This document shows positions 7,438-16,049 of a stretch of DNA of 37,138 nt, one piece after another. Each line of letters starts with the position of its first letter. The stretch's first letter is position 1. The notes below the pieces were generated by a model. It was given only the letters and a program-made list of their open reading frames with translations. It did no database searches and was not told the origin of the DNA. Origin of the DNA: Saccharospirillum salsuginis (lineage in GTDB: Bacteria > Pseudomonadota > Gammaproteobacteria > Pseudomonadales > Natronospirillaceae); contig NZ_BMXR01000020.1 of NCBI RefSeq assembly GCF_014651855.1, forward strand, positions 1-37,138, given 5' to 3'. The position numbers and the translations under genes were made by a program.

Positions 7438-10400
7438 ATGAACACCCAATTCACCCTAAGCACGATGCTGGGCGGCCTGCTCCTGGCCGGCTCCGCATCG
7501 GCCTACGACTGTACCGGCCTCCCCGACTGGGACGCCGGCACCGCCTACAGCGGCGGCGATCAGGTACAACACAGCGACACCGCCTATGAAGCCAACTGGT
7601 GGACGCAGAACCAGAATCCGGCAGACCACAGCGGCGATTACCAGGAATGGACCGATCTCGGTGCCTGCGACGGTATATCAGACCCGAACACGCCACCGAC
7701 AATCAGCCTGACCGACCCGGTCGCCGGGGACTACCCGACGGGAACCCAACTGACTCTGTCGGCCACCGCAAGCGACAGCGACGGCACTGTCCAGAGCGTG
7801 ACGTTCCTGGTCGACGGCACCACGGTCGAGACACTCACCAGCGCGCCTTACAGCACCGTCTGGTCGATCACGACCGGGTCGCACACCATCACCGCGCGGG
7901 CGCAGGACGACGATGGCGATACCTCGCAGGCCAGCGTCTCCGTCACCGGCGTCTCCGACAACGCCGCCCCGACAGTCAGTCTGACCAGCCCACAGGCCAG
8001 CGACGAACCCGCGCCGGGTGATGTGTTGAGTCTCACAGCCGATGCCAGTGACAGCGATGGCGATATCGCGGGCGTGGAATTCTTCGTCAACGGCGCCAGC
8101 GTCGGCAACGACAGCACCGCACCCTATGCCATCGACTGGACCGCCGGCGAAGGCGACTACGCCTTTTTCGCCCGTGCCACGGATAACGACGGCACCACGA
8201 CCGACAGCGGCACGGTGTCCCTGACCATCGGCGAACCGCCGGTCAGCGATAGCGGATGCCGTCCCGAAGGTCTGTACCAGACCGCGGGCATCGATGTGCC
8301 GTACTGCACTGTCTACGACGACAACGGCCGCGAAGACCTGGGCGCGAACCACAACCGCCGCATCATCGGTTACTTCACCTCATGGCGCACCGGCAAGAAC
8401 GGGCAGCCGGCGTATCTGGCCAACGACATTCCCTGGCAGAAACTGACCCACATCAACTACGCCTTCGCGCATATCAACGACCAGAATGAACTCTCGGTCG
8501 GCGACACCGCGAATCCGGACAACCCGGCCACCGGAATGACCTGGCCGAACGTGCCTGGCGCCGAGATGGACCCGTCACTGTCGTATCAGGGGCATTTCAA
8601 CCTGCTGACCCGGTACAAGGAACAGCACCCGCATGTGAAGACGCTGATTTCCGTGGGCGGTTGGGCCGAGACCGGCGGCTATTTCGACAGCACCGGCCAG
8701 CGCGTCGACAACGGCGGTTTCTACACCATGACCACCAATGCCGACGGCAGTGTGAACCATCAGGGTATCGAAACCTTCGCCAACTCCGCCGTCGACTTCA
8801 TCCGTGAATACGGCTTCGACGGCGTCGACATCGACTACGAATACCCCACCTCGATGACCGGCGCCGGCAACCCGCTGGACTTCGACTACGCCGACAATAT
8901 GCGCGGCGACCTGTGGCGCTCCTACCAGGTGCTGATGAAAACCCTGCGCGAAAAACTCGACCAGGCCGGCGCCGAAGACGGCCAGCATTACATGCTGACC
9001 ATCGCCGCTCCGAGTTCCGGTTACCTGCTGCGCGGTATGGAAGACTTCGACGTCACGCCGTATCTCGATTACGTCAACATCATGACCTACGACCTGCACG
9101 GCGCCTGGAACGAATACGTCGGCCACAATGCCGCGCTGTACGACACCGGTGAAGACGCCGAACTCGAAGCGGCGAACGTTTATGGCACCGCGCAATACGG
9201 CGGTATCGGCTACCTGAATACCGACTGGGCCGTGAAGTACTTCCGCGGTTCCATGAGTGCCGGGCGCATCAACATCGGCGTGCCCTATTACACGCGCGGT
9301 TTCCGGAACGTGCAGGGCGGAACCAATGGTCTGTGGGGAACGGCCGAACTGCCGGACCAGACCGACTGCCCGACTGGCACCGGCGTCAACAGCCCGTGCG
9401 GCTACGGCGCCACCGGTATCGACAACTTGTGGCACGACAAGGACGAAGACGGCAATGAAATGGGCGCCGGCTCCAACCCGATGTGGCACGCCAAAAACCT
9501 CGAAGACGGCATCGTCGGCAGCTACGTCACCGACTACGGCTTCGACCCGAACATGAACCTGACCGGAACCTACAACCGTCACTACGACAGCGTCGCCGAA
9601 GCGCCCTGGTTGTGGAACCCGGACACCCGGGTCTTCCTCAGCACCGAAGACGAACAGTCGATGAACGCCAAAGTGCAATATGTCGTCGACGAAGGCGTTG
9701 GCGGCATCATGTTCTGGGAACTGGCCGGTGACTACGACTGGTACCCGAACCGTGGCGATAGCGGCGAGTACTACATGGGCACGACCCTGACCGACATCGC
9801 CTACAACGCCTTCGCGGGCGCCACCGAATACGGCAATGTGCAGGCCACGAACCTGACCGACCCGGCTGAAGTGGTTGATGTCTCGGTCGAGATCTCGGGC
9901 TTCAAGGTGGGTGACAACAACTACCCGATCAACCCGACACTGACCTTGACCAACAATACCGACGTCGAACTGCCGGGCGGTGCCGAAGTACGCTTCAACA
10001 TGTCCACCGCCACGTCCAGCGACATCTCCGACCAGAGCGGCGCCGATTTGACCGTGCTGGAAGACGGCAGCAATGCCGCCGGCAACAACATCGGCGGGTT
10101 GGAGAACACCTTCCACCGGGTCGGCTTCACCTTGCCGAGCTGGCAGACGCTGGCGCCGGGTGAAAGTGTCGAGATCACGCTGAACTACTACCTGCCCGTA
10201 TCGGGCCCGGCCGGCTACCGCCTGCACCTGGGTGGCAACGTCTACGGCCTGAAGGATGAACACCCGGATTTACCCGTGGTCAACCCGACCACCGGTGACG
10301 GTTCGGGCGATGGAGATGGTGACGGCAACGGCGATGGCGATGGCGATTGCGACACCACCGGCGTCAACGCCTACCCGAACTTCCCGCAAACCGACTGGGC

Positions 10401-10527
10401 CGGCAACCCGAGCCACGCCGTGCAAGGCGACCGCCTGACGCACGACGGTTCACTGTGGGAAGCCAACTGGTGGACCCAGGCCGAACCCGGAACCGACGGT
10501 TCCTGGAGCGAAGTCTGCGCATTGTGA
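7438..10527 (+). CDS. Multidomain secreted GH18 chitinase
   Basis: This is a 1029-residue exported chitinase. Order: signal peptide (1-22), CBM5/12 chitin-binding module (about 24-77, with AYSGGDQV and YEANWWTQ), two Ig-like domains (about 86-172 and 177-265, each with the ASDSDG / FxVxG pattern), GH18 barrel (about 310-790) with D461-G-V-D-I-D-Y-E468, a ChiC-type domain (about 825-960, GFKVGDNNYPINPTL through YRLHLGGNVYGL), a Gly/Asp linker and a second CBM5/12 (about 985-1029, ending EANWWTQAEP...SEVC). Start ATG has AAGGA six bases upstream. A binding module at each end suggests action on crystalline chitin. Adjacent to, but separated by a hairpin from, the first chitinase. Confidence 0.94.
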   Translation: MNTQFTLSTMLGGLLLAGSASAYDCTGLPDWDAGTAYSGGDQVQHSDTAYEANWWTQNQNPADHSGDYQEWTDLGACDGISDPNTPPTISLTDPVAGDYPTGTQLTLSATASDSDGTVQSVTFLVDGTTVETLTSAPYSTVWSITTGSHTITARAQDDDGDTSQASVSVTGVSDNAAPTVSLTSPQASDEPAPGDVLSLTADASDSDGDIAGVEFFVNGASVGNDSTAPYAIDWTAGEGDYAFFARATDNDGTTTDSGTVSLTIGEPPVSDSGCRPEGLYQTAGIDVPYCTVYDDNGREDLGANHNRRIIGYFTSWRTGKNGQPAYLANDIPWQKLTHINYAFAHINDQNELSVGDTANPDNPATGMTWPNVPGAEMDPSLSYQGHFNLLTRYKEQHPHVKTLISVGGWAETGGYFDSTGQRVDNGGFYTMTTNADGSVNHQGIETFANSAVDFIREYGFDGVDIDYEYPTSMTGAGNPLDFDYADNMRGDLWRSYQVLMKTLREKLDQAGAEDGQHYMLTIAAPSSGYLLRGMEDFDVTPYLDYVNIMTYDLHGAWNEYVGHNAALYDTGEDAELEAANVYGTAQYGGIGYLNTDWAVKYFRGSMSAGRINIGVPYYTRGFRNVQGGTNGLWGTAELPDQTDCPTGTGVNSPCGYGATGIDNLWHDKDEDGNEMGAGSNPMWHAKNLEDGIVGSYVTDYGFDPNMNLTGTYNRHYDSVAEAPWLWNPDTRVFLSTEDEQSMNAKVQYVVDEGVGGIMFWELAGDYDWYPNRGDSGEYYMGTTLTDIAYNAFAGATEYGNVQATNLTDPAEVVDVSVEISGFKVGDNNYPINPTLTLTNNTDVELPGGAEVRFNMSTATSSDISDQSGADLTVLEDGSNAAGNNIGGLENTFHRVGFTLPSWQTLAPGESVEITLNYYLPVSGPAGYRLHLGGNVYGLKDEHPDLPVVNPTTGDGSGDGDGDGNGDGDGDCDTTGVNAYPNFPQTDWAGNPSHAVQGDRLTHDGSLWEANWWTQAEPGTDGSWSEVCAL

Positions 10528-10557
10528 TGGTGTTTTAAACCATCAAAAAAAAAGAAT

Positions 10558-10579
10558 GCCCGCGCAATGCGGGCTTTTT
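10558..10579 (+). terminator. Intrinsic terminator after second chitinase
   Basis: GCCCGC (10558-10563), loop GCAAT, GCGGGC (10569-10574), then TTTTT. A second weaker dyad, TGATGGT / ACCATCA followed by a run of nine A, lies immediately upstream at about 10525-10553. This is the clearest intrinsic terminator in the window. Confidence 0.85.
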
Positions 10580-10581
10580 AC

Positions 10582-10604
10582 GTAGGGTGGGCACTGCCCA
10601 CCTA
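10582..10604. repeat. GTAGGGTGGG short palindromic repeat, copy 1
   Basis: GTA then GGTGGGC (10586-10592), loop ACT, GCCCACC (10596-10602). The same unit recurs at 25051 and, slightly diverged, at 25158. It sits directly after the chitinase terminator. Confidence 0.7.
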
Positions 10605-10658
10605 GTAGTGGGCCTGAACCATTATCTGGCCCAATGGCTAAAAGCTCAAAACAGTTCA

Positions 10659-10757
10659 GTAGGTTGGATTAGCAAAGCGTAATCCAACAACACAATGACA
10701 CCCGCAAGAACCAATTGGCCAGGTTGCGTTGGATTACGCTTCGCTAATCCAACCTAC
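10659..10757. repeat. 30-base near-perfect inverted repeat, GTAGGTTGGATTA type
   Basis: The left arm 10659-10688 (starting GTAGGTTGGATTAGC) and right arm 10728-10757 are reverse complements over 30 bases with one mismatch (CAAAG versus CGAAG). The 39-base centre shows no gene. The element lies between the convergent ends of the second chitinase and the glutaminase gene. Each arm is itself a partial palindrome (TTGGATTA...TAATCCAA). Confidence 0.8.
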
Positions 10758-10798
10758 TCAATGAATGAACCATTGAAGGCAGGTGTCTACCCGAGCCC

Positions 10799-11707
10799 TC
10801 AGAAAATCGACCAGCCGATGCGTTTCGACAGGATCTCCAGCGCAGACATACCAGCCAGGGAGTTACCCGCTGCATTGAGTTCCGGCGACCAGACACACAC
10901 GGAAAACTGGTCCGGCACGATCGCAACGATGCCGCCGCCCACACCACTCTTACCAGGCAGCCCGACCCGATAGGCGAAGTTCCCGGCTTCATCATAAAGA
11001 CCACTGGTCGCCATCAGCGCATTGATTTTTTTACTGTCGAGTTCGGACAGTATCTGGGTATCGCTGTGTCGGCAGTACCCCCGGTTGGCCAGAAAGCTGA
11101 AGGCCTTGACCAGATCGACACAGGACATGCGCAACGAACAATTATTAAAGTAGTACCGCAACACCTCTTCCACATTGTTGTGGAAATTCCCGAACGATTG
11201 CATCAGATACGCCATGGCCGCGTTGCGGGCCCGGGTTTCGAATTCGGAATCCGAGACGGCGTGGTCGTAGTGGAGGTTGGGGTTACCGGTCAGGCGTCGA
11301 ACAAACTCCCGCATGGCATACTGCGGTGCCGCAATGCGTGAATAGTTCATGTCACTGATCACCAACGCACCGGCATTGATGAAGGGGTTGCGGGGAATGC
11401 CCGACTCATACTCCAGCTGCACCAGCGAATTGAACGGTTGACCCGAGGGTTCATGACCCACCCGCGACCAGATGTCCTCCCCGTATTGCTGCATGGCCAA
11501 TATCAGGTTGAACACCTTGGAAATACTCTGGATGGAGAACTCCGATTCGGCGTCGCCCGCCGTATGCAGGGTGCCGTCGTTGCTGTAGATGGCAATGCCG
11601 AACTGGTCGGGGTTTACTTCAGCCAATGCCGGTATGTAGTTCGCCACCTGGCCTTGTCCGATAAGCGGCCGAACCTGGTGCAGAATGTCATTCAGGAGGT
11701 CTTCCAC
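10799..11707 (-). CDS. glsA: Glutaminase (serine-dependent beta-lactamase fold)
   Basis: This protein of about 302 residues deaminates L-glutamine to glutamate and ammonia in the cytoplasm. The catalytic SISK motif is visible in FSIQSISKVFNL near residue 65, the PFINAGALV segment binds substrate, and the GLPGKSGVGGGI region near the C-terminus is the hallmark of bacterial GlsA/GlsB. Length matches the family (about 305). I prefer the GTG at 11705-11707 because GGGGA lies five bases upstream; a TTG four codons earlier (to 11719) is open but has a poorer ribosome site. It is a single gene, convergent with the chitinase. Confidence 0.93.
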   Translation of the reverse strand: MEDLLNDILHQVRPLIGQGQVANYIPALAEVNPDQFGIAIYSNDGTLHTAGDAESEFSIQSISKVFNLILAMQQYGEDIWSRVGHEPSGQPFNSLVQLEYESGIPRNPFINAGALVISDMNYSRIAAPQYAMREFVRRLTGNPNLHYDHAVSDSEFETRARNAAMAYLMQSFGNFHNNVEEVLRYYFNNCSLRMSCVDLVKAFSFLANRGYCRHSDTQILSELDSKKINALMATSGLYDEAGNFAYRVGLPGKSGVGGGIVAIVPDQFSVCVWSPELNAAGNSLAGMSALEILSKRIGWSIF

Positions 11708-11835
11708 GGGCGTCCCCAATACAACGGGTGGATCAAAGCAGGCTGAGCATTATGGGGAATAGCACCGGACTGGTCTACGAGCTAAGTCCAATCCTCTGGA
11801 ATGAGTGTTTTGCCTTCAGTGATAAAAGTCACAAT

Positions 11836-11857
11836 CGGTGTCGGCGGAGCGACACCG
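11836..11857 (-). terminator. Hairpin downstream of DUF4386 gene
   Basis: CGGTGTCG (11836-11843) pairs with CGACACCG (11850-11857) over a six-base loop, between the glutaminase start and the end of the DUF4386 gene. Read on the minus strand it follows the DUF4386 stop; the T tail (ATTGTGACTTTT) is interrupted. On the plus strand TTT follows directly. Confidence 0.45.
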
Positions 11858-11883
11858 TTTGCGGTGTTGGTGCAGGTCATAGA

Positions 11884-12588
11884 TCAATAGGACGGGTGCG
11901 TTTCTGCCCCTCTTCCCGGTCGCTTCCAGCCGAACCAGATCAACCAACCGATCAACAACACCTCTCCAATGAAGGTGACACTGGCCACATTCAGGTCATA
12001 CTGTGGAATCATTAAGGTCCCGAGCGTGTCGGCCAGGTAACCGAGTCCGGCGATAACGATCAGAGCGCCCAGAAAGCCGGGGAACAGGCGTGCGCGCATC
12101 ATCAGGTACCCCAGGCACACCAGGTGACAGCCGAAAACCCCGAGACCAAAGTTAAAGGTGGTGAAGAAGCGGTTCAGGTCGTGTTGTAACAACAGGTTCC
12201 AATGAGGCGAGCCCTGAACCGGCGACTGCAACAGGGTCTGGGCATCGATCAGGGATGCGGTGGCGACCAGTAACAGCGCGGTGTACACCAGTCGGAACCA
12301 GGCGGTCAGCAGCGACAGTTGCGACTGCTCTCTGGAGAAGATGCCGTGAAGGGCCCAGGCCACCAGCACGTCCAGTACGGCGACCGTCAGGAAGATCACG
12401 ATACTGACCTGGAACATCGTTCCGGACGCCCGCAGGGCGTTGACCTGGGCGGCCGCATCGCCGGCTGTGCGAATCGGCTCCAGCACGGTGAAAAATGCAA
12501 TGGGCGCCAACAGCGCCATTAGCAGCAGGGCGACACCGGCTACGCGGGCGGCCTTGCGTTGATGGGAAGTCAGTGCGGTGTGTGTCAT
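11884..12588 (-). CDS. DUF4386 family integral membrane protein
   Basis: This 234-residue inner membrane protein has six to seven hydrophobic helices. Examples are AARVAGVALLLMALLAPIAF, FQVSIVIFLTVAVLDVLVAW and LVYTALLLVATASLI, the GLGVFGCHLVCLGYLMM segment and the C-terminal VTFIGEVLLIGWLIWFG. The length and the DLNRFFTTFNFGLGVFG and PGFLGALIVIAGLGYLADT segments match the DUF4386 family; biochemical role unknown. The start at 12586-12588 (MTHTALTSHQ) is chosen because the longer frame to 12759 runs into the divergent regulator and lacks family-like sequence. It is divergent from an AraC-type regulator, a likely controller. Confidence 0.82.
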   Translation of the reverse strand: MTHTALTSHQRKAARVAGVALLLMALLAPIAFFTVLEPIRTAGDAAAQVNALRASGTMFQVSIVIFLTVAVLDVLVAWALHGIFSREQSQLSLLTAWFRLVYTALLLVATASLIDAQTLLQSPVQGSPHWNLLLQHDLNRFFTTFNFGLGVFGCHLVCLGYLMMRARLFPGFLGALIVIAGLGYLADTLGTLMIPQYDLNVASVTFIGEVLLIGWLIWFGWKRPGRGAETHPSY

Positions 12589-12699
12589 GGCGTCAGCCCG
12601 TCCGTCGTAAATGGTGAGGAAGGGGAATGCTAGCGCGATGATTCGAGCCGTATTTGATAATTTGTGCGGTAGAGACCCAAACGCGGGAGAGACCCGGAC

Positions 12700-13587
12700 A
12701 TGACGATGAACCAGACGCTCGGTTTTTTGCAGACGCTGGTGGACGACATCGAAGCGCATCTGGATGAAGAGGTCAGTGTTTTAACGCTGTCCGAGCGCAG
12801 TGGTTTGTCCCCCTGGCACTTTCAACGCTGGTTCAAGAGCCTGATCGGCGACAGCCTCGGCTCCTACCTGCGCGGTCGCCGGTTGACGCGGGCCGCTCAG
12901 CTGTTGCTGGAAACCGACATGGGCATCATCGACATCGCCGTCAGCGTCGGTTTCGGCTCGCACGAGGCCTTCTCGCGTTCGTTCAAGGCTTACTTCTCGA
13001 TGTCGCCCAAGGCCTTTCGCCAGAGTCGTCCCCGCGTGCGATTGAACGACAAGCCCTTACTGGATGAACACCTGGTGCACCACATAGCCCATCGGGTGGC
13101 GCGCGAACCGGTCATCGAGGTGCGCCCTGCTTTCAGCATCGTCGGGTACCCCACACAGATTCCATCGCCGTTCGTTACCGATCAGACCAACTGTTACCTG
13201 ATGCAGCCTGCCTGGATGCGGTTGTTTGAACAGGAAGCCTCGATACCGGGGGGAATTCCGAAGTCCTACTTTGGCCTGACCCTCAGTGAATCCGGCCGGT
13301 TTAACGAAGATGAGCTGACGCACCTGGCAACCATCGAAACCCGGGAACCGGAGAGTGCGCCCCCGGACATGACCGTTCATCACCTGCCCGAGCAGCGTGT
13401 GGCGATGTTTGATGTCGACGGCATTGACGCCGAGGCGGCCAACCGAACCATCGATTTTATTTACGGCTATTGGTTGCCGAACTCGGGCCATCGCCGGGGG
13501 GAGGGCAGCGATTACGAGTGGATGGTCGAGGTTGAACAGTTCAGTGCCTCGACCGGCTCCAGGTATGTGATTCCACTCCGCGACTAG
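12700..13587 (+). CDS. AraC family regulator with GyrI-like sensor domain
   Basis: This is a 295-residue transcription factor. An N-terminal AraC/XylS double helix-turn-helix spans about 12-112 (VLTLSERSGLSPWHFQRWFK and IDIAVSVGFGSHEAFSRSFK, ending MSPKAFRQ). A C-terminal GyrI/SOUL-like ligand-binding domain spans about 135-293 (EVRPAFSIVGYPT through EWMVEVEQFSASTGSRYVIPLRD). This Rob-like order, DNA-binding first, is typical of regulators sensing small hydrophobic compounds. The 111-base gap to the divergent DUF4386 gene probably holds shared operators. Its stop codon overlaps the convergent lipoprotein stop in a CTAG. Confidence 0.92.
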   Translation: MTMNQTLGFLQTLVDDIEAHLDEEVSVLTLSERSGLSPWHFQRWFKSLIGDSLGSYLRGRRLTRAAQLLLETDMGIIDIAVSVGFGSHEAFSRSFKAYFSMSPKAFRQSRPRVRLNDKPLLDEHLVHHIAHRVAREPVIEVRPAFSIVGYPTQIPSPFVTDQTNCYLMQPAWMRLFEQEASIPGGIPKSYFGLTLSESGRFNEDELTHLATIETREPESAPPDMTVHHLPEQRVAMFDVDGIDAEAANRTIDFIYGYWLPNSGHRRGEGSDYEWMVEVEQFSASTGSRYVIPLRD

Positions 13588-14330
13588 GAGACGTCAAAGG
13601 TCACCGTTCGTTTTTGCACGCCTTTGATGGAACCGCCTTCGCCGAAATTCGGATCCAACTGGCCTTTTTGAGTGCGCTGAATGGCCACGTCCGCATCGCA
13701 AGCGGTCACCGGGTCTTCACCATCGGGAATGACGTCCGACAGGTCCATGGCATAGTGACCGTCATCGTCCACGCTCGGTCGCAGGCCGCCGAACATGCGA
13801 TTGTCGCCGCTTTCGGTCCGACAGTCGAAGGTGTACAGAATGCTCACCTTGTTATCGCCGGACGGTGACCAGTTCAGATCGACGTCCTCATCGAATCCGT
13901 AGGTCTCCTTCGCCATCGATTGAATGTCGAATGGCTCCGGCAACATCACCGTTGACGAAGGTGCGCTGGTGTCTTCTTCACGTTCGAAACCGATGATGTA
14001 TTCGGTGTGCGTGCTCGATGACGACACCCAGGCTTCATACGTCGTACCGATCGGGCTCGAAGATTCCGACAAGGGAATTTTCTGACCGTCGGCCGTGACG
14101 TACAAACGGTCGCCTCCGGTTAACTTCAAATCCGTACCGTTGATGCCGGATCCGCTTTGCAGGCTGGCGGAGACGTGTGCCTGAGCATTCGGGTCCGATG
14201 ATGTCGACACAACTTCAATGGCCGCGCTGATGCCCGCCGTTTTGACGTTTTCCGAATCGGTGACCGAACAGCCTTGAAGAAGGAGGGACAGAGCCAGCGT
14301 TCCGGCCAGCGCACAATGAACTCGTTGCAT
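13584..14330 (-). CDS. Lipoprotein, paralogue of the one at 17540
   Basis: This 248-residue predicted lipoprotein of unknown function is lipidated at C21 in the lipobox LLQGC. The start at 14328-14330 (MQRVHCALAG) is favoured over the ATG four codons upstream, because GGAG sits six bases before it. The mature part is acidic and beta-rich. Its C-terminal half (WSPSGDNKVSILYTFDC, the SGDNRMF turn, QLDPNFGEGGSIKGVQ) matches in order the lipoprotein at 17540-18313, with the same two cysteines, so they look like diverged duplicates. It lies downstream of the two GTPase genes on the same strand, separated by about 170 bases. No recognised domain. Confidence 0.8.
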   Translation of the reverse strand: MQRVHCALAGTLALSLLLQGCSVTDSENVKTAGISAAIEVVSTSSDPNAQAHVSASLQSGSGINGTDLKLTGGDRLYVTADGQKIPLSESSSPIGTTYEAWVSSSSTHTEYIIGFEREEDTSAPSSTVMLPEPFDIQSMAKETYGFDEDVDLNWSPSGDNKVSILYTFDCRTESGDNRMFGGLRPSVDDDGHYAMDLSDVIPDGEDPVTACDADVAIQRTQKGQLDPNFGEGGSIKGVQKRTVTFDVS

Positions 14331-14504
14331 GAGATACTCCATTATTCAACATCGTGGCTGCCGTGACGTCATCCACCCCGTGCAACCGTTAGGTCCATTA
14401 ACCTAGCATTACCAAGTGCGTACTTTGCTGGTGTATCGTGTTGAAAATGTAGCGGCTCTTTCGCTGAACGAAGGGTCCTGTAGGGTTGTTCCCCATCGGG
14501 GCGG

Positions 14505-16049
14505 TCAACGTGTTATGGCCCGTTTGATAAAGCGTCCCGCACTGCGTGCCTGTTCCACGATGACGGACCAGTTGTGTTGTTTGGACATCAGTTGCAGACG
14601 TCTAGCGCGGCCGGGTTTGGCCTGTTCAATGGCTTCCTCGACCAGGGCCTGCAACAGGTCCAGGTTGTAGCCGTCCGCACCCTGATCGAGCCGGACCGGC
14701 ACCAGATCCTCCTCGCGGGCGTCCAGATCCTCCGCGATCGCCTCCAGTGCCTCGCCGATCGAACGGGCCTTGGGCTCGTCGCGTCGGTCCAGATCGTAGG
14801 GCGGATTCCATTCGCGCGCCGGCGAGAGCCGGTCGACATGGCTGATGACCAACAGAATCGGCGGTCGGGTCCGGTCGGGGTGGGCTTCGAACCAGTCGTG
14901 GATGGACCGCAAGGCGTGGTGGTCCAGATGGCGATCCGCGCGGTGGGCGGCGACCACCCAGAGAATGCAGTCGGCCTGGGCGCAGTGTTCGCCCCACCAG
15001 CTTGCATCCTGTACCCGCGTCAGCCCCGGCGCGTCGGTGAGAATCGCCAGAGCTTCGCCGTGTTCGTCGGTCAGTTGGTAGCGGTCGCGACCGTCGGTCA
15101 TCGGCAGGGCGTCCACAGCCGCGCGGGCTTCCTGCAAGAGCGCATTGACCAGACTGGACTTACCGACATTGACCTGGCCGCCGACCCACACCTGCACCGG
15201 TCCCGGCGGCGGTGTGGTCTGAATCTCGGCGGCCGCCAGATCGCTCAACGACCGGGTGTGGATCTGCAACCGGCCGGAGTAGAGTTCGATCGACGCCCGG
15301 CCGACTTCCTCCACCCAGATGCGTGCGCCTTTTTGGCGCAGGTAGCTGCTGGTCGAATCCATCGCCACGTCCAGGATCTTCTCCCGGGCCTCGGCCAGCA
15401 GGGCGGACAGCGGATTGACCAGCCGGACGAAGCGATAGGCCAGCTTGGCGCCCTTGTAGTATTTCATGCTGCTGGAGCGCACTTGCCACAGCCGCATCAG
15501 TTGCCCGACCTGAAACATCTGGGCGGCCGGGACATGGTCGGACAGCACCAGACGCAGCCGCTGGCTGACGCGTTCGGTCAGCAACAGGGCCTCGGGCAGG
15601 GTGAAATTCCAGACCGGATCCTCGTGTTTCGGGTAGTACTCGGCGGCGACCGCCTCGATGACCACGCGGGCCCGCTGCAGCAACAGCGTCTGGCTGGCCA
15701 GGATCGATTTGTCCGTCTCCCGTGCCAGACGCTGAACGACCGCCCAGGCGTCCAGATCCTGAGGGCTCCAGTCGTCGTTGGCCGGCGTGACCGGCGGTTC
15801 TTCGGCATCGGGTGTGTCGGCTGTGTCAGGTCGGGCACTTCGGCGCATCCAGAGGGCGATCAGATAACCGGTCAGCGTCAGTACCGCGCCGATTCCCAGC
15901 CACCAGAGCATCCACCCCTGTTGCCACAGCCAGGCGATGCCGGCCGGAATCAACAGGACCGGCGGAATCAGCACCAGTACGAGTATCAGGCTGGTCAGGC
16001 TGACCGCATGGCGCTGGAAAGCGGGTCTATTCCTTGGGTTCTTGGTCAC
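14505..16049 (-). CDS. Membrane-anchored P-loop GTPase
   Basis: This 514-residue protein has two transmembrane helices at the N-terminus (about 17-40 and 46-68), a Pro/Asp/Glu-rich linker (71-95), a long helical region (95-280) and a Ras/Era-like GTPase domain (about 285-470). The P-loop GGQVNVGKSS is at 290-299, the G3 motif D339-A-P-G342 is present, and the G4 position reads S404-H-V-D407 rather than NKxD. The GTG start lies 23 bases inside the end of the upstream GTPase gene, implying translational coupling. It broadly resembles poorly characterised TRAFAC GTPases of the YfjP/DUF697 neighbourhood; the biological role is unknown. Confidence 0.8.
   Translation of the reverse strand: MTKNPRNRPAFQRHAVSLTSLILVLVLIPPVLLIPAGIAWLWQQGWMLWWLGIGAVLTLTGYLIALWMRRSARPDTADTPDAEEPPVTPANDDWSPQDLDAWAVVQRLARETDKSILASQTLLLQRARVVIEAVAAEYYPKHEDPVWNFTLPEALLLTERVSQRLRLVLSDHVPAAQMFQVGQLMRLWQVRSSSMKYYKGAKLAYRFVRLVNPLSALLAEAREKILDVAMDSTSSYLRQKGARIWVEEVGRASIELYSGRLQIHTRSLSDLAAAEIQTTPPPGPVQVWVGGQVNVGKSSLVNALLQEARAAVDALPMTDGRDRYQLTDEHGEALAILTDAPGLTRVQDASWWGEHCAQADCILWVVAAHRADRHLDHHALRSIHDWFEAHPDRTRPPILLVISHVDRLSPAREWNPPYDLDRRDEPKARSIGEALEAIAEDLDAREEDLVPVRLDQGADGYNLDLLQALVEEAIEQAKPGRARRLQLMSKQHNWSVIVEQARSAGRFIKRAITR

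Noticed and set aside
8575..10263. Long minus-strand open frame (562 codons) over the second chitinase
   Set aside because: Same reasoning: antisense to intact GH18 and ChiC domains.
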